Positions 10,828 to 20,687 of a stretch of 64,000 bases of DNA are shown piece after piece; position 1 is the first letter of the stretch, and the number at the start of each line of letters is the position of its first letter. The stretch comes from Sipunculus nudus (lineage: Eukaryota > Annelida > Sipuncula > Golfingiida > Sipunculidae). The notes below the pieces were generated by a model, which was not told where the DNA came from, did no database searches, and was given only the letters and a program-made list of their open reading frames with translations. Both the position numbers and the translations under genes were made by a program. The stretch lies in the NCBI GenBank assembly GCA_026874595.1, contig CM049312.1, forward strand, positions 53,201,429 to 53,265,428, given 5' to 3'.

Positions 10828-12240
10828 CTAGCGCTCACCTTTCCTCTTTCTGGATTTTTTACATTTCAGACATTTGTATTTACCTTTGGGTACCTGAAGA
10901 AGATTTAAACAAAACTGATGGTACCATTGTTGACACATAAAGTCACATTGTATCCAAGACACTGGTGATACTGCTGACTGTGAAATTTTGCATGTGTCAT
11001 GTGCACAAGTGTCTGCTTCAAAAATATGTTTGCTCAAGACATTAACAGCCTGAGATTTCCCACCTACTATCAGGAAAAGATTTTGTTCAAGTTGTATCAA
11101 AGAACAACCTGCTGATGCAAATTGTTCATCAAACTGGGTGATTTTAAAATCTCCCGAGTCTCCCTCAATTGTCACCAGGGCACTGCTAACCGGTGGATAC
11201 CTGTCTCCAGTTACGTCTGAGGTATCACAACCATATCCGCCATACACAAGTATCTGTGTGCCTACAATGTTTATGGCAGGGCTAGAGAGGTACAGGGTAG
11301 GACTGCCAGTTTTAAACAAAACTGAACTTACAATGTCACCATCATACAGTTTTAACTGAGTGACATGGGTGATGGGTAACCGCTGTGGGTTTGTGCCCAG
11401 ATTTCTGATACCCCCACAGATGAAAACATTTTGATTAGGACCCATAATTGCAGAGTGAAAAGCTCTCATCACCTGAGGTCCCATTTGAAACTTCTGCCAT
11501 TTGGCTATGTTGCCTTGGACTTCCAATATGTACACACATTGGTCATCACATGTTGACCTGAATAGCTGGTCGGCATAGTTCACAATGTCACCTCTGGACT
11601 TCACCATGGCACCTCCAATTAAAATGTAACTGTTAGACTGAATTCTTGTCAATGTGTGCCCATATCGCCCTGATGGCACATCCCCGGTTTGCACAGGAAC
11701 CTTATCTAAGCCAGGTCCCATGACAGAAGGGGACTGCCCCATATGAAGACTGGCTGTCATTTTATTATTTTGTCCAGAAACCGACAAAGACAGCATGTAT
11801 AGATCATTTGTGTGTATATATCTCTCATGTTCAAGACCACCAAACAGTATCAACTGGTGGTGGTTTGTCCCACTGGTCTCTCCCTCTACAAGGCTCGGGC
11901 TAAGCAATGGTGGTATATTGGCCCCATGTGTCTCTTTAAACACTTTGACTTCTTTCAGCTCCAGATCTCCACCCATTGTAGAAAATTTATACCTGATAAT
12001 GTGGGAACTTGTAGACCAAGTCATGTCCTCAGTAAACCGGCACCCTCCTATTGTATATATATAATGGTCGCACTCATTCAGACTTATCTTACATGCTGAG
12101 TGTCCTTCTGCAGGATACACATCAGCATTCGCAACATGAAGTGCATGCCGCTTTCTACTTACTTTTCTTTTGTCAGTTGTGTGCTGCTGGAAGCTTATGA
12201 TCTTCCATGGTTGATTTGTCTCGGATGTATCTGGTTCACA
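10828..12240 (-). CDS. RAG2-like protein, main exon: six-bladed kelch propeller and PHD finger
   Basis: This encodes 470 residues of a RAG2-like cofactor. Six kelch Gly-Gly signatures are visible in order (TIGG, LFGG, LIGG, ICGG, VYGG, IVGG). GDVPSGRYGH matches the GDVPEARYGH motif of vertebrate RAG2. The C-terminus holds all eight PHD zinc ligands (C-X4-C, C-X3-C, H-X2-C, C-X2-C), with the Trp of WIQC before the second pair, and ends in a basic KKSRKRKGER tail. The linker between the propeller and the PHD finger is short and lacks the long acidic hinge of jawed-vertebrate RAG2. The exon opens at an acceptor (TTTTTTTGTAG|T at 12241/12240) with an in-frame TAG immediately before it and no Met before the kelch domain, so upstream exons are required. 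Confidence 0.93.
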   Translation of the reverse strand, partial: CEPDTSETNQPWKIISFQQHTTDKRKVSRKRHALHVANADVYPAEGHSACKISLNECDHYIYTIGGCRFTEDMTWSTSSHIIRYKFSTMGGDLELKEVKVFKETHGANIPPLLSPSLVEGETSGTNHHQLILFGGLEHERYIHTNDLYMLSLSVSGQNNKMTASLHMGQSPSVMGPGLDKVPVQTGDVPSGRYGHTLTRIQSNSYILIGGAMVKSRGDIVNYADQLFRSTCDDQCVYILEVQGNIAKWQKFQMGPQVMRAFHSAIMGPNQNVFICGGIRNLGTNPQRLPITHVTQLKLYDGDIVSSVLFKTGSPTLYLSSPAINIVGTQILVYGGYGCDTSDVTGDRYPPVSSALVTIEGDSGDFKITQFDEQFASAGCSLIQLEQNLFLIVGGKSQAVNVLSKHIFEADTCAHDTCKISQSAVSPVSWIQCDFMCQQWYHQFCLNLLQVPKGKYKCLKCKKSRKRKGER

Positions 12241-12794
12241 CTACAAAAAATTTAAAAAAAAATAAATTCAGAACAAACTGCTACTGTTTATAGATGTCTT
12301 TAAACTAAGTTATTTTCAAGTCTATGATGTATGTCTGAAACAAATAGTTTACTGAAAGCTTGAAGCACACACAAATTAATGCATACACAAGGCCATAGCA
12401 GTTTTATTTGTCAGACTGCCAGTCTGCCTCTATTAGGGTATGCCTTCAACCCCCCCCCCCCCCCTTTCACATATGGCAAAGCCATGCATTCTTCAGATTG
12501 CACATTTCTGGTTTGTGTAATAATAATATAAAAAGGTTCTGTTACAATGAAATGATAATAGAAATTTAGCTTTTCCTACTGACAATAACTAATTAAACCT
12601 TTGACTTGTACAGTGCTGGACTTATTTTTAGCAAAGTCTGCATTATTGCCATACTAAATGTATGTCCTACAGCTGCCATGGACTGGCAATTAAGTCAAGT
12701 CTACAAAATCATCAAAAGAACTCCACTAACTATTGAACATTATGTTTAAGGACTGAAACTTTGCAACAAAATAAACTGTTAAGAAAGATCTCAC
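12241..12794 (-). other. Intron 5 of the RAG2-like gene
   Basis: Bounded by the donor CATG|GTGAGA (12795/12794) and the T-rich acceptor at 12241. It contains a poly-C tract near 12450 and no coding sequence. Confidence 0.6.
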
Positions 12795-13176
12795 CATGAC
12801 TATTTCTTCTTGTGGAAAGGGCAGGTGGCTTTAGTTTTACTGTCACAAAAGAGACAGTCATATTCTTCACTTGAGAATTGGGTCCTTTGTGACGGCAGTG
12901 GTGGTGGTGGCACTCCACCCGAATGGTATGGACACTGACTGTCTGGCTTAGTATTGCACCACAAACAGTCTTGATTGCCCCTTGCTGTACTGGTTCCTGC
13001 CTTTGGACTGGAGGGTGTTTTGTGACTGGTATGGTACGGACACTGGCTATCTGGCCTGCTAAAGCACCACACACAGTCTGTGTCTTCCTGTGGAAGGTCT
13101 TCTGCAGACTGGCTGGAACTGCTTACTACCAGTGGGTGTTTCTTGCTGCCAGGCTTGGGCAGTGATACCTGGTGTC
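12795..13176 (-). CDS. RAG2-like gene exon 5: three CX2CX7CPXH motifs
   Basis: Acceptor TTTTTTTTCCAG|GAC at 13177/13176 and donor ATG|GTGAGA at 12795/12794. In the frame set by exons 1-4 it encodes three near-identical Cys/His motifs: CVWCFSRPDSQCPYH, CLWCNTKPDSQCPYH and CLFCDSKTKATCPFH, all C-X2-C-X7-C-P-X-H. They are separated by Pro/Ser-rich linkers and probably bind zinc. I know of no counterpart in vertebrate RAG2. The frame ends in AAG AAG AAA TAG just before the donor. One more base in this A run would remove the stop and give exactly the phase 0 that exon 6 needs, so a 1-bp deletion or sequence error is likely. Confidence 0.7.
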
Positions 13177-14292
13177 CTGGAAAAAAAATAGAACCAGTTC
13201 AAATAAATGAAATTTGAAAAACACTGTTATTATTTCAGTCATTTCTAAATCTTTAAATATACTTGCATAAAACTTAAAGTGTAAGTAAAATATCATGAAT
13301 ACTTCAAAATTTACTACAATGTAAATGCTGCTGACATTTAAGGATAATACCCAATATAAACAGGGACAGCTTCTGCGGAATGACTATATGTCCCGACCCC
13401 ACTTTCAAACAGTTGTCATCCAAAGAGGCCAAGGGCTGGGCATTCTGTTTACCCTAGTGGGTGCAGGGAGTAAATGTTTACTGTTTTAATATAAATATTA
13501 AATGAGATCTTATTGTGTCAGATACATTTATTTTTATGAGGATCTCCAGTATGGTATTCTTAGATAACATTTCTTGTTTAGATGTGTACACATTCATGAC
13601 ACCATGCCAATTTACTTGCCTCTTCTATACATTTATGATATGATGCCACTTTATCAGCCTCTTCTAATAATAATACCTCAGTTCACTATACCTTTTGTTA
13701 GTAGTAATATTAAATAAAGCAACACCAGTGCATTCTTAGTGATGACATGGATAAGGAAATATCACTGGGCATTTACTTAGTTGCATTCTGACAAATATGG
13801 TTCAAATATGGTTAATTGAAAAAAACATCACAACAATAATAAGCCTCAGTGAAACATTCATTTTTACTGTATACTGCACTTTTATTTGAAAGTTAAAATT
13901 AATTAGGTTTAGCCTATTTGCACTATACTGGTATAATATTGAAAATACATTCTCAATGAAATGCACAGACACCCAAACAGTTTGTCAGAATTTAAATGAC
14001 ATGTGACCCAGTTGACACTGATCTGGATGCTTTAAATAAACACAAACACAACAGAACCTCAAAATTAAGGCCACTGACAGGACAATATATTTTTCATGGA
14101 ATAGAGAGGTGCCCGTAGTAGGAAAAGCAAGAGACTGTCTATAATGACCAAAAATAGGTGCCGGTAATACAGAGTTGAAGGTAAAAACAGGTTCCACTCC
14201 CCTCCTTTTAATCACAGTGTCAGTCAAAGTTAACTCGGTACAGTCATAAAGTTGTGCCAGGCTTAATTAAATAAAGTTACTGTTGTGCTTAC
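13177..14292 (-). other. Intron 4 of the RAG2-like gene
   Basis: Bounded by donor AAAG|GTAAGC (14293/14292) and the acceptor at 13177. No coding sequence recognised. Confidence 0.55.
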
Positions 14293-14364
14293 CTTTAAGC
14301 AGTGAAACTGACTTCTCACTACTACTGCTTTGGCTACTGGAATGTTGAGATGAGCCTGCTGGGC
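14293..14364 (-). CDS. RAG2-like gene exon 4: Ser-rich mini-exon, divergent repeat
   Basis: A 72-bp exon with acceptor CTTCAGCAG|GC and donor AAAG|GTAAGC, phase 1 at both ends. It encodes a serine-rich segment ending in SEKSVSLLK, clearly related to exons 2 and 3. The acceptor could also be three bases upstream, which keeps the frame. Confidence 0.65.
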
Positions 14365-14731
14365 CTGCTGAAGAGATAAACAAAAAATTATTTAAATACA
14401 TTAAACATGATATACACTGCTGACCTGATATGTTAGAACACTGTATGCATAATTAACAAGACCAAGGATACAACAATATTTTGAACTTGTATATGGGTGT
14501 AAATTGAATAATGTTGTGAAAATTTAATGTGCATACTCTGGCATGGAGTATGCAAGAAACACACTCATGTTTATCATAAGCAACTTCCATCTGTAACATT
14601 TTGGGTGAAAATATTTATGTAATTTAGTTATCTTTAGCATCCTGGTGACAGTCCTCTGCTATATATGCATCCTTTGCCAAAGAGTGTACAAGAAAAACTC
14701 TAAAAAAAAGTACTATTATTACATTACCTAC

Positions 14732-14794
14732 CTTTTAGCAGAGACACAGACTTTCCACTGCTGCTGCCTTGGCTGCTTGAATCCTGGGGTGGAC
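14732..14794 (-). CDS. RAG2-like gene exon 3: Ser-rich mini-exon repeat
   Basis: A 63-bp exon with acceptor TTTGCAG|GTCC and donor AAAAG|GTAGGT, phase 1-1. It encodes PPQDSSSQGSSSGKSVSLLK. Its near-identity to exon 2, with matching splice signals, indicates exon duplication. Short Ser-rich segments like this are likely disordered. Confidence 0.72.
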
Positions 14795-15050
14795 CTGCAA
14801 ATTGGACAGAAAATAAATGTTACTTACAAGTAGGAATATGAAATAAATTATTATTTTGCACACCCTGTTTTTCATACGCAATTTGTTGTTTCATCCCACT
14901 ATATTTGTAAAATTAAAAAAAAAAAAATTTCTTCATGCATCCTAGTGATTATCATCTGCTGTATATACATACATATATTTGACACAGAGTGTGCAAGAAA
15001 AACTTAATATATGATTAAAACAGAAAATAATATATAATCATATTACCTAC

Positions 15051-15113
15051 CTTTAAGCAGAGACACTGTCTTTCCACTGGTGCTGCCTTGACTGCTGGAA
15101 TCCTGGGATGGAC
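15051..15113 (-). CDS. RAG2-like gene exon 2: Ser-rich mini-exon repeat
   Basis: A 63-bp exon with acceptor TTTGCAG|GTCC and donor AAAG|GTAGGT, phase 1-1. It encodes PSQDSSSQGSTSGKTVSLLK. Because it is symmetrical and a multiple of three, it and its copies can be skipped or included without changing frame. Confidence 0.72.
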
Positions 15114-15871
15114 CTGCAAAAATAAAAAGTTGGAAATAAAATTTCATTTTCCATTAGTATGGATTTTTTTAAAAAATGTACACCATATGTATTGCTTGTT
15201 CTTTCCCCATCCCACTTGTAAGATTGGAAATAAAATGTAATTTAGTATTCTATGCACCCTGATGATGTGCATACTTTTAATGATGATAATTTAATTCTCA
15301 TATGTTTATTTTAAAGTGTGAGACACATTTTCCATTTAAACTTATAATTAATTTTTAAACATATTTCCATACACACAGTGCAATATCTCATATCAGATGT
15401 GAAGTATACACTGAAGCTCAGGGACCACATCTGCAGGCAACCACACTGGCATGGTTAATTGCCTTTCTTAAAGTCTTATCATTATTTTAAACAATGATAA
15501 CAACCAAACTTGATAAATGAGAAAATTTATAAGGGATTGGATCTGCATTTACCATAACAAAGTGCGACAGATGAAGGAAAATAAGGTCTTACATGGTGTG
15601 ATATTTGCAATAGCAATAGGCTAAAATGGCGTTGTTCATGCACTGATCAATTTCATGCTTCATTAACAGTGTACTATAGTGTCACTGTCAGTAATAGAAA
15701 GTTGATTGATGTTACTTTAAGTGAAGGAAGACACTCGATAAATTATTGTCAGAACTTGAATGGATACATATGATGAGTATTCAACACACACACACATTTA
15801 TCTAAGTATAAAACTGATCATGAGCTGATCTGAGTAAACGGGAAAACGAAACAGCGTGAAGTGCAGCTTAC

Positions 15872-15953
15872 CCTCCGTCTCGCTGGAGCTTGAAGCGAAC
15901 AGGTCTGGCGAATCGTCACGTTTCCTTTTCCTGGACCCGGCCTGGTCCGTCAT
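15872..15953 (-). CDS. RAG2-like gene exon 1: start codon and NLS-like segment
   Basis: ATG at 15953-15951 opens 27 codons and ends at the donor GAGG|GTAAGC (15872/15871) in phase 1, matching the phase of exons 2-4. The peptide contains SRKRKRDD, a good nuclear localisation signal, and a Ser/Asp/Glu-rich tail. The serine-rich end runs into the Ser-rich mini-exons. Two NRF1-like sites and an ETS-like site lie upstream. That this exon belongs to the same transcript as the kelch exon is inferred from phases and order. Confidence 0.7.
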
Positions 15954-16080
15954 CCCCTCGATATATCACAATAACGCAAATCAAAAAGGGTGTTGAGTTA
16001 TATAAAACTAGATAAAACTATGAACTGATCAAATGTGGCGCGTCGCAGATTCACGTGTAGCTGTTGTTGTTTTGGTCTGG

Positions 16081-16166
16081 GCGGAAGTATCTGAGAAACA
16101 TGTGCGCATGCGTCGTGACAGGTCACGATGGGCGTGTTTAACCTATATCTGTTTGCGCATGCGTCG
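16081..16166 (-). promoter_or_regulatory. Candidate promoter of the RAG2-like gene: ETS-like and two NRF1-like sites
   Basis: GCGGAAGT at 16081-16088 resembles an ETS site. GTGCGCATGCGTCG at 16102-16115 and TGCGCATGCGTCG at 16154-16166 contain the NRF1 core GCGCATGCG. These sit 130-215 bp upstream of the inferred start codon. Such sites are typical of TATA-less metazoan promoters. Confidence 0.5.
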
Positions 16167-17013
16167 AGACCGGGTGAAGGACGAGCTTACAGCTTCATTG
16201 CAATACACTGCAAACATTTGTAAGTGGGATGATTAAAGCTGAACGCGTACACTAAAATACAGTGTCATAGTCTTTGGTAGCATACTCCCACTCCTCTGGG
16301 CCAACCGTTTTGTTTTCCCCCTGAGAGATGTAGATTAATAAATTGGAACAAAAAACATGCAGGGTCTGGGGAATTCTGTGGGGTCCAGCAAATGTTTTTG
16401 GGTGCCGCACCTCATTTCAGGTGAATTAAAAAGTTAAATTTGTGCCTATATTTTTTCTATTAGTATACATTTCCTCTGTAGGATATTAGATTTGTTGATA
16501 ATTTACTTTTCAGATTATAAAATAGGCCATTGAAAAAAACTCTCAGTTGTATGTTGGTCTTTGCTTTGTTGGAGGAAATAAAGGTTAACAACATCAACAA
16601 CACAATCACCATCCCAACTGTAATGCCCCCCACATCATCAAACATGAAGTCTCGCCACGGAGTGTCACACTGATTACAATCCCTGCCTCAATGGACCCTG
16701 TTGCGTAATGCCAATGGGTCAGACATGATAATTAAGCAAGACCTGTGACACTGGTGTCCAAGTTTGTCAGATTAGCAGAAGTGTTGGAGATTTACGTGCG
16801 CCCATAGAAAGGACTGTTTTAAAGCTGGGACTCGGCACTGTCTCCTGCTCAATTCTAAGCCTCTAACGTCAGTAAAGCTAGAGTAAAGGAGTTTTTTTAA
16901 TCTTTGATGTTGGCGAAATGAAGCCTATGGCTGAGGTAAAGTCCGGGTTCAAGAACACACAATACCTCCCTCTTGACCCATTCTCACGGAAAAACAAACA
17001 AAAAAGTAATTAC
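16167..17013. other. Spacer, no gene seen
   Basis: I looked here for the right terminus of a RAG-type transposon (an inverted CACxxTG end). I found GTG-ending candidates such as AATACAGTG at 16255-16263 but no matching partner on the left. A 61-codon reverse ORF at 16460-16645 shows no recognisable domain. Confidence 0.4.
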
Positions 17014-17046
17014 CTCAACTGCGCCTTCAGTTAATTTCAACGCCAT
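17014..17046 (-). CDS. Candidate first coding exon of an unidentified host gene
   Basis: On the reverse strand, CCGCAATGG provides a good initiation context at 17046. Eleven codons (MALKLTEGAVE) end at the donor GAG|GTAATT (17014/17013) in phase 0. The DNA upstream is GC-richer and includes TTTCGCGCC and a CGGAAGT site at 17178-17184, which suits a promoter. No second exon was recognised and the peptide is too short to identify. Confidence 0.35.
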
Positions 17047-17171
17047 TGCGGATTTATCTGTTTTTGGACGATCTCTGGTCCCTCCAAAACCTTACCCTGC
17101 ATAAATATGGCGCGAAATGACTGGAAAATCCCCTTCAGGTGCACAATGGTATGCACTAAAACCAGAAAGTC

Positions 17172-17184
17172 GGATGTCGGAAGT
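17172..17184 (+). promoter_or_regulatory. GGATGTCGGAAGT motif, copy 1 of an inverted pair
   Basis: A 13-bp motif containing an ETS-like CGGAAGT. An identical copy lies in the opposite orientation at 18033-18045. Each copy sits about 130-140 bp upstream of a candidate divergent start codon. Confidence 0.4.
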
Positions 17185-18032
17185 TGGGTAATAGATCTAC
17201 CTCCATGCCAAATTGTTAATTATCAGCAATTATTATGGATCACGGTTTTCTGACTATTCTTCCCGTTAGGCCAATACTACAAAATTATAGTGTTTCGAAT
17301 CAGCTCAATTATAATATAATTAATCGTTAAATATAACATATTATGATTTGAAATAATGTTAAATAACATATACAATACAATGTACAATTATAAATTTAAT
17401 ATAATAAATATAAAAAAATGAATTTATGACCTTTTAAAAGTATATATACATATGTATAATATGTATATGACAGGGACATAAATCAAATTCATTATGTGTT
17501 AACTGGTACTAATCTCAGGGATTATTATTGACCTTTATTGGGCCCTTCTGCCACTTCCCCTGAAAATGTTTTACATGAAATTCTCCATCATAATTTTAAT
17601 TTCCCCCTCAAATTATGTAATATCACAAAAAAAAAATTTCATTAACATATACCACAAGTCTTGAAAGATAGAATAATTCCTGTATCTGATAAACTGCATG
17701 ATTCTGTTTAAATAGTGTATTAATTGTATGTCTAAAACTGGAAAATATTTTGATGAGAACATATAACCCTGAGTGATACAAGTAAAATTCTGTGTAATAT
17801 CTTCAAATTATGTAGGCCTATATACTTACCTGTAGGCTATAAATGTTAAACAAATAATACGGAGGGTATATATTTTTTGTAAAGATCAACACTGCCTGAA
17901 ATGTTTTTTTTTTGTATGCCACGAAAGGATTGACATTACAAAATAAAAAAAAAAGGTCTTTAATAAAGAAAAACATTAAAATTAATGCAAGTGGGTCAAT
18001 GTTTATGAATGTTTCAGGACTTCCATATTTCG
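17185..18032. other. AT-rich spacer between divergent candidate exons
   Basis: No gene seen. Strongly AT-rich compared with the motif-bearing flanks; it could be an inserted element, but I could not define termini or a target duplication. Confidence 0.4.
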
Positions 18033-18045
18033 ACTTCCGACATCC
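18033..18045 (-). promoter_or_regulatory. GGATGTCGGAAGT motif, copy 2 of an inverted pair
   Basis: Reverse-complement copy of the 13-bp motif at 17172-17184, upstream of the candidate plus-strand exon at 18182. Confidence 0.4.
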
Positions 18046-18181
18046 AGATTTATGACAGTAGCTGTACCGAGCACACCGAGCTTCACTGAATGCACCGAAC
18101 GGAGCTGGTAAATTCGTCTCCTGGTCTTTGGGAACAGTGGATGCGGCCCGTGGAAAGACCGGCCCACACCAACTCGACCCT

Positions 18182-18270
18182 ATGTTCGGGATGGTACTTA
18201 TTTACCACTTGAATTTTAGTTCATATTTCATGTTTACCAACCCGGGTCCCGTCACGCAGGGAAGATACAG
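18182..18270 (+). CDS. Candidate first coding exon of an unidentified host gene
   Basis: ATG 18182 opens 29 codons plus two bases, ending at donor ACAG|GTATTT (18270/18271). The peptide is hydrophobic in its first 18 residues (MFGMVLIYHLNF...) and ends in NPGPVTQGRYR. The region upstream is GC-rich relative to its surroundings, as expected for a promoter and 5' UTR. I do not recognise the protein, and no second exon was found before 19 kb. Two in-frame Met codons leave the exact start open. Confidence 0.35.
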
Positions 18271-19007
18271 GTATTTTAATTAAGATTTGGATTGTTTTAA
18301 AATTTAGGATCTTAAATTATAATTAACATACTGCGCATACAAACTGTGATAATCAGAGATATATAATTAATGTTTTCCTTAATTTTAAAACTTTCAGGGA
18401 ATTATTATTCAGTTATATTACAAAGTTGTACATGTTTTCTTTGCTTTAGGCCTAATAAATATCAAGATTTCCATGGCACATGGTGTTTACTATAATATAT
18501 TGTTTCCAATATGTTTTTTAATCTAGATATCAAAGAAAGGAATATAATATTGTTTTAGTAATTTCTAAAAAAAAAAAAAACTTAAGTGCATAAAAGATCA
18601 CTTACTCATCGAATTTTTTTTTGGCTGTTATTTTTAGCACTTTAATGGGGTATTTATAGGGGATATATTCTTTTTCACATAAACTGCGTTGCATTTAATA
18701 TGAAAGGCCCTGATCTTAGTATTCAAGAACATGCAGTTTTAAAATGAATTGTTTGTCAGATAATATATAGGCGACGAATGGGGAAGGGGGATATCGATAT
18801 GAAAATACAATTCAAAAGGTACTTGTCATGTATGCGAGTTGATTTTAGATTAAAACAGGAAACAGTTAACTGCAATTAATTAGAATTAATAAATAAAATA
18901 TATTATATAATATATACTTTGATTCCATTTCTGAGTCCACTAGATATCTAAACCTGGTTTAGAATTAACATATACCAGAAACATAATACCTTGTTTTTAA
19001 AACCTTA
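18271..19007. other. AT-rich spacer or intron
   Basis: No feature recognised; would be intron 1 if the exon at 18182 is real. Confidence 0.4.
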
Positions 19008-19323
19008 AGGCCAAAAAATTAAAAAGGTATGGTTCTCAGGCACTTTTTTTCATAAATCAATGCGGGCGGGCGGTATTTTATTTTTTACCTTTTTTTGCAT
19101 GTTTCGTTTAAAATGTCAGATGATCAGGGAAAAGCTTGAAAATAACAGATTTTTTTTCTGCTAAACAGGTAAAAACACTACATAACAAAGGAAATCGTAT
19201 CAAAATTGTATTATTTAAATATCTTCTTGTAGGATGAAAACCAAAATAAAAATGTTTGATGCGGGGGGGATACAGTTGATGCGGGCGGTGCCTGAGAACC
19301 ATACCTTTTATTTTTTTTGGCCT
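19008..19323. mobile_element. MITE-like element with about 35-bp terminal inverted repeats (AGGCC...GGCCT), copy 1
   Basis: The left end AGGCCAAAAAATTAAAAAGG continues into TATGGTTCTCAGGCAC. The right end is its near-perfect inverse (GTGCCTGAGAACCATACC...GGCCT). A second copy lies at 38329-38622. The element is non-coding; the reverse 64-codon ORF inside it is incidental. The target-site duplication is short and not certain (TA-like). Confidence 0.8.
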
Positions 19324-20687
19324 AATAATTGTAATTTAATTTTAAATGTGTCACACAGAAAATTAAAGTTAAATATGTTATTAAAATAAGTTGTCTTTAT
19401 TGTGATTACCCTCCCATGCCATCGAGTCATCCCCTCATGCACCCTTGAAGATAAATTGACGCCACTGTTCACAGTCATTTAATCAGAAGATGCTTCCAAA
19501 GATAATTAATATCTAACAGGCCGGGACAATTGACCCTCAGATCATATGGCGAACGTCAATAGGGTCTATGTTTAACATGCAAGCTTATACAAGTCACAAT
19601 ATCTGTCATACACAATTGACATTTCGGTCTCTTACATTCTAAACTAGTCCATGTGTTAAAATAAGGCTGAAAGTTATATATATATATATATTACATGCAT
19701 ACATATACATACATACTTGCATATAATTCTTTTGTTTATGAAATCTACGACGAGTATAATTATATAAATAAAATTAAAGCCAACTTTGAACTTACCCTTT
19801 CTGTTAAAATTATGTGAATTCTTGATTACTCTGCGTAAATATTATTAAACTATAAATAAATCATGTTTGACAAAAAACATTAATTCATTTATAACGACTC
19901 TGTACGTGACTGATGCATGAGGTTGCTATAATATCTACAAGCTGTAAGTAAATACGGCACATATGCGCCTATGTTGAAAAACAGAAACAAAAAGTAACCT
20001 AAGGTGGTTGGTTGCTAATGTGCGGAAGTTAAAATGCCAGGAGAGGACTTTGAATGGGAAATCATTTATATTAGAGCCAGCTAGATTACTTCCAAACATG
20101 AAATTTAAGGGAATGCTCCTTTAACAATATTTCAACAAAATCTGTTCAGAACTTTTTGCGTAAAACTGCACACTGACAAACCAAAATTACTTTTGGTAAA
20201 ACATTTTAGAAGTATAATTGAATAATTATCATATAAGGCTATACTACAGGCCTATACTAACAGGCCTGCTCCACATGATTATTTTTTTACAAATTTCTTT
20301 TATTTATTTATTTTTTTTTTAAATTTTGAATTGATCACCACTTGACGCCCCATCAATTATTGTAGTGTATAAGTTTCTTGTTTAAGTTTCTTATGTGTTT
20401 ATATTCTAGAATGTATTTGTTGGCAATTTAGTGACCAAACCCGTACATACTTCAGTGTCAGTACTAGTTTCATACAATTGTTCATATGGCTACCGCGAGA
20501 TGGCGTCCCGTTGTACGGTGTTGTATATTTATTGTGGCTAAGAAAGGGACAAATGTTTATTTGAAGAACCAAATGGTTTACGCTCTGTATAGCTGTATAA
20601 GCTAGAAACTTGCTGCAAATAAAAATAGAACAAAATTGAAAATTGTACCAAAAAATGTACACATAACAATATACAGAGGAAAAATAG
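19324..20687. other. Spacer, no gene seen
   Basis: AT-rich with a small (TA)n near 19677. A 16-codon ORF beginning ATGCCAGGAG at about 20034 follows GCGGAAGT but lacks a splice donor, so I do not call it. Confidence 0.4.

Noticed and set aside
3222-16800. CACTATGATCTCCAAC at about 3222 versus the inverse of GTTGGAGATTTACGTG at about 16783 as RAG-type TIRs
   Set aside because: Only ATCTCCAAC plus CAC match; the adjacent bases diverge, no 5-bp duplication is seen, and the left sequence lies inside a SINE-like repeat.
17172-18045. The inverted 13-bp motif as TIRs of a MITE
   Set aside because: No similarity beyond 13-16 bp and no target duplication; a shared promoter motif fits at least as well.
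20034-20085. MPGEDFEWEIIYI mini-ORF after a GCGGAAGT site
   Set aside because: Only 16 codons, no splice donor before the stop.
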